Below are positions 60,313 through 64,000 of a stretch of 64,000 bases of DNA, piece after piece. How positions within the stretch are numbered: the stretch's first letter is position 1; each line of letters starts with the position of its first letter. The translations under genes were made by a program, and so were the position numbers. The notes beneath the pieces were generated by a model. That model was not told the origin of the DNA. It worked only from the letters and a program-made list of their open reading frames with translations, and did no database searches. Source of the stretch: Monosporascus cannonballus (taxonomy: Eukaryota > Ascomycota > Sordariomycetes > Xylariales); contig QJNS01000031.1 in the NCBI GenBank assembly GCA_004154925.1, forward strand, positions 1 to 64,000, written 5' to 3'.

Positions 60313-63300
60313 TTGATAGATTCGAACAAAAATTAAAAGAAAAAGGTTACTTATAAAAAAGCTGCAAAATAATGAAACTTAAAGGAGTTAAAAGAAATTC
60401 CTAAAAAAGGCTTTAAACGTAATAATAAAAGCTGTTAATAACCTTATTACTTTAAATATATAAATCGGAACGTATTAGTATATTGCAATAATAGATTACG
60501 AAGCTTTTGGCGGGAATTATATTGTACTAGATATGGTTAATAAGTTCAAATTGTTATGGACATATAAGTTAGTATCTTATATAACGATAAATGTCAAAAG
60601 TTAGGAATTCGTTTACGATAACGGGAAAATTATACGCAAAATTAATTATTTCGAAATTTTTATCTAAGGACGATACCAGATAGTTAATTTTGATATCGTT
60701 TTATTTAGGAACTACGATATGATCTTAGGATTATTATGGATATGCCAGTACGGTATTTTAATTAATAAAGGCATTAGCCAGGTAAGGTTTACCTTATACC
60801 TTATTAACAGCTAAGAAAAAAGAAAATTAAGATCTTAATACTTGATTAAAGATAACGACGAATGCAGATATAAGGATACGACAAAAACCTTATTACCCAA
60901 AAGAACAAAACACAAAAAAGAAAATAGGCATTAAAGAAAAATACAACGTATGATTATTATTATTAGAGCGAAATTAAAGCAATTAAATAATAACTTAAAG
61001 TAACAGTAACCCCAAAAATTAAAAGATTTAATTAATATATTATTACAATATTACAGATACGAAAAGTTTTTCAAAAACGAATTTGATACGAAATTACTAG
61101 AATATAACGAATAGGATTATAAGATAGTTTTTAAGGAAGGATTTTCGACGAAGTTTTACTTAATTTACAATCTTAACGGAAATAAATTACGCATTTTCAA
61201 AAAATACCTGGAAAATCGATTACAAAAGAGATAGATTCGACTTTCGAAATTACTAGCGGGCTATTTAATATTTGTCGTACCAAAAAAAAAACGGAAAATT
61301 GCGATTTGTAGTTAATTATTAATAACTAAACTATATCATTATTAAGGATCGAATATTATTATCTTTAATTACAGAAATAACAAACCGATTTTACGGAATT
61401 AAATAATTTCTAATATTTGATCTTAGAAATAAATAAAACCTTATCAGGATTAAAAAAGAATACGAATGAAAAATAACCTTTAAAACGAAATACGGATTGT
61501 TTAAATATTTGATTACATTAATGGGACTTACGAATATACCAGCAATTTTCTAACTGATGGTAAACTATATATTACGAAAATACCTTCATATTTTCGTTAT
61601 TTGCTATTTCGACGATATTCTTATTTTTTAAAAAATAAAAAAGATATATATAAAATACGTTCATAAAGTTCTTTAAGTTTTATAAAACGTAAAGTTATTT
61701 GTTAACGCGGAAAAGAATCAATTTTACGTATAAAAAGAAGAATATCTGGGATATATTATTACCTTAGGACATATTAAAATAGACCCCAAGAAAATCGCTA
61801 TAGTTACAAAATGGCAAACGCTAATAATGGTTAAGGAGGTACAGGCATTTTTTAGATTCGTTAATTATTATAAGAAATTTATTCGAAACTTTAATAGGAT
61901 AATTATACCCGTAACGAATTTTACGAAAAAAGAAAAAAAAATTTAAATGGACGTCCGAAACGGAAATGGTATTTTAGGACATTAAAGATGTAATTACCAA
62001 AGAGCTAATATTAATTATGTACAATTTAAATTACCTTGTTAAGCTAGAAACCGATATTTCGGATTACGCGTTAGGTATAATAATCGGATAACAAGATAAT
62101 TAAGGTAAATTGTACCTTATTTTATTTTTTCCTACAAATTAAATGGAACCGAATTTAATTACGGTATTTTAGATAAGAAATTTATGGTTATTATTATGAT
62201 ATTCCGAAAACTTAGGTATTTTTTAAACGGAAATTTGTACTAGGTTAAAGTTTATACGGATTATCAAAATCTTACCCGATTTATTACAACCAGGGAATTT
62301 ATAGGATAATAATTTCGCTACGCGGAAAAATTGACGAATTTCGATTTCATTATCATTTATAAAAAGGGATTAAAGAATAATAAAGCAGATGCCTTAAGTA
62401 AACGACCAAATTTTGAAAAGAAATTGGTTAAAGTTAGTTAAATAAATTTCGATACCATAATAAAAAGATATTTGCGCCCGCGATAAATTATGATAATTTG
62501 GACGGTACCTTTCGATATATACCAGAAAGTCCAGTAGTATAACGATAATTTCCCAGAAAACTAAAAAATAAATAAAATACAAATTCTAGAAAAATATCAA
62601 AAGAATTTAGTACAAAATATATACAAATATTAACTATATAGATATCTAGGGATTTATAAAACCTTAAAACGATTTTGATATACATTTTTTTTTGTAAAAT
62701 AAAATTAACAGTACAGAAAATTATACAGCAATATAATATTTGCGCCAAAACGAAAGTTCGACGATATAAGCCATACGGAGAATTATAACTATTACTAATT
62801 GTAAAACGATTATAGTATTTAATTACATTTAACTTTATTACAAAATTTTTTATGTTAAAAAATCCAGTTATAGGAATATATTACGACAGTATTTTCGTTA
62901 TCGTCGATCGATTTACGAAACTTTCTTATTTCTTATTATATTACGAGAATATAAACGCCGGACAAATCGCATATGTTTTCTTTAAATATATTTTTAATAT
63001 ATTCGGATTACTAATGGAAATTATTTCAATTAAAAAATCGATATTTATATTTAAATTTTGGTATAACCTTATAATATAAATCCGCTTAAATTATAAGTTA
63101 TTCAATATATATAAATCTTAAATAAATAAATATATAAAGCAAATAAATTAAAATTTATACTTTTATTTCCGATATTGTATTAATTACGAATAAGATAATT
63201 AGATGAAAAAATTATTAATCGCATAATTAATTTATAATAATAATTAATACGAAAATATTAAGATAATATTAGCAAATACAAATTTTAGTTTTATTTCGAA

Positions 63301-63719
63301 AGTTTATAGAGAAATACGTAATAACGGATTAATTAATATCAAAATAATTTTTATATTAAAATAACTTAGATAACTTCATTAGGAAATAAAAACAAAATTA
63401 GAATTCGTACGAAATAAGATAAGCAAATATTACAACCAGAAAAAACTAAAAGAATTAATTTTCGAAAAAAAGCATAAAATTTTTTTATTACTAAAAACAT
63501 TTCAATAAAACGACGTAACAACATATTCGATTTTAAGTATATTTGTCCATATAAAATTATTAAAAAGATTATAGAAAATAATTATTAATTAAAACGTTTA
63601 ATAAAAGTTAAATTTTATTTAATTTTTTATATTTTCTTATTCGAATTAATAATAGATATAATCAAAATGCATACAATATAAAACGATATGGAAATAGAAA
63701 ACGAATAAATATACGAAAT

Positions 63720-63862
63720 GGAAATGATTTTTGACATACGAAAATAAAACGGACTTACTCAGTACCTGATTAAGTGGAAAAAGTACTCGGACTCCGAAAA
63801 CACCTGGGAACCCGCCAAATATCTTATTGGCGTCCAACACCTATTGAAAAACTTTTACCAGT
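63720..63862 (+). other. Well-preserved chromodomain at the integrase C terminus
   Basis: The frame reads EMIFDIRK, a TAA, then NGLTQYLIKWKKYSDSENTW and EPAKYLIGVQHLLKNFYQ before a stop. Chromodomain signature Y-L-x-K-W-x-x-Y with the downstream ENTWEP is present. It retains CAG, CTG and TGG codons that are lost elsewhere in the element. In active chromoviruses this domain guides integration to heterochromatin. Confidence 0.75.
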
Positions 63863-64000
63863 AATAACAAAACTACCCGAAATAATAATATTCTAATCTA
63901 TAAAATCCAAAAAAGAAGTCCTTGGGTTACCGTATACTAATTAATAACATTTATCTTACTTAAAGCTTATATTTCGACCACAGATTTTGATTTCAACTGT
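63863..64000. other. 3' flank of the chromovirus relic
   Basis: AT-rich sequence after the chromodomain stop. It may include the start of the 3' LTR, but no boundary is visible before the window ends. Confidence 0.4.

Larger units (their letters stand above)
57750..63862 (+). mobile_element. Ty3/gypsy chromovirus relic (gag-PR-RT-RH-IN-chromodomain)
   Basis: Plus-strand retroelement full of RIP stops, with all modules in order: gag (about 58,020-58,480; KLFDGTSIK, IYNDYE, IYQLRQKQLISKYGN); a CCHC zinc knuckle at 58,976-59,020 in which the second and third Cys codons read as Tyr (TAT); a protease site near 60,494 (IIDYEAFGGNYI for the DSGA type); RT about 61,230-61,640 (FVVPKK, GKLRFVVNY, LNYITIKDR, catalytic YFDD at 61,605-61,616); RNase H about 62,040-62,400 (LETDISDYALG, IIYKKGLKNNKADALSKR); integrase about 62,720-63,080 (CAKTKVRRYKPYGEL, YDSIFVIVDRFTKLSYF); and a C-terminal chromodomain at 63,720-63,862. 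Two later insertions interrupt it (58,585-58,866 and 59,896-60,312). No module is intact as a whole, so the element is dead. The 3' end probably lies beyond the window. Confidence 0.85.

Noticed and set aside
1..64000. tRNA and rRNA genes
   Set aside because: Scanned by eye for B-box-like GGTTCGANTCC and rRNA-like blocks and found none that fold convincingly; tRNAscan-SE would be decisive.

Overview
The window looks like a piece of a filamentous ascomycete (Pezizomycotina, probably Sordariomycetes) nuclear chromosome with a two-speed layout. Genes have short GT-AG introns of about 45-155 bp with CTAAC/CTGAC-like branch sites, and a gene-bearing block of ordinary GC content (about 25.19-53.37 kb) lies between two very AT-rich blocks (1-25.19 kb and 53.37-64.0 kb). 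The AT-rich blocks are full of stop codons, rich in TpA and poor in CpA/TpG. This is the pattern left by repeat-induced point mutation (RIP), and the recognisable content is dead transposable elements.

Left AT block (1-25.19 kb). It holds an eroded copy of a fungal protein-coding gene (about 1-1,540), an LTR-like repeat (1,621-2,019) with a relative at 51.1 kb, the start of a DDE_3/Tc1-mariner-like transposase (from 2,273), a hairpin-forming minisatellite (about 4.42-4.77 kb), a cluster of ACCAGTACGG motifs (5.69-6.03 kb), a 78-bp tandem array (6.78-7.02 kb) and a minus-strand Ty3/gypsy element whose RT reads YLNN instead of YLDD (about 13.98-18.6 kb). The rest is too decayed to name.

Central block (25.2-53.4 kb), in order: an eroded unidentified minus-strand gene (about 25.3-27.1 kb); a three-exon DUF3500-family gene (minus, 27,542-29,046); the SWR1 chromatin-remodelling ATPase (minus, 30,232-35,523); a divergent three-exon NDUFB8-type complex I subunit gene (plus, 36,211-36,902); a five-exon conserved fungal protein of unknown function (plus, 37,807-40,015); an eight-exon NLR/STAND gene (plus, 43,069-47,239); and a broken MFSD5-type transporter gene (plus, 49,535-51,051). 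SWR1 and NDUFB8 are housekeeping genes. The genes towards the right-hand AT boundary are an immune/allorecognition-type receptor and a pseudogene, as expected next to a fast-evolving compartment.

The most notable gene is the NLR. One reading frame, once eight exons are joined, encodes two complete N-terminal effector-type domains in tandem: a SesB-like alpha/beta hydrolase, then a nucleoside-phosphorylase (PNP_UDP) domain. These are followed by NB-ARC and TPRs, 1,234 residues in total. The two effectors are separated by a 57-nt intron whose length is a multiple of three and which carries an in-frame stop, so retention would give a hydrolase-only protein.

Right AT block (53.4-64.0 kb). It contains a plus-strand Ty3/gypsy chromovirus relic (gag, zinc knuckle, protease, RT, RNase H, integrase, chromodomain) interrupted by two GC-richer insertions: a 282-bp TIR element with a TA duplication and a 417-bp solo-LTR-like element with a TTGAT duplication. 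Removing either restores the retroelement reading frame, so the order of events can be read. Splice sites were assigned by eye from consensus and family conservation. No database search was run.
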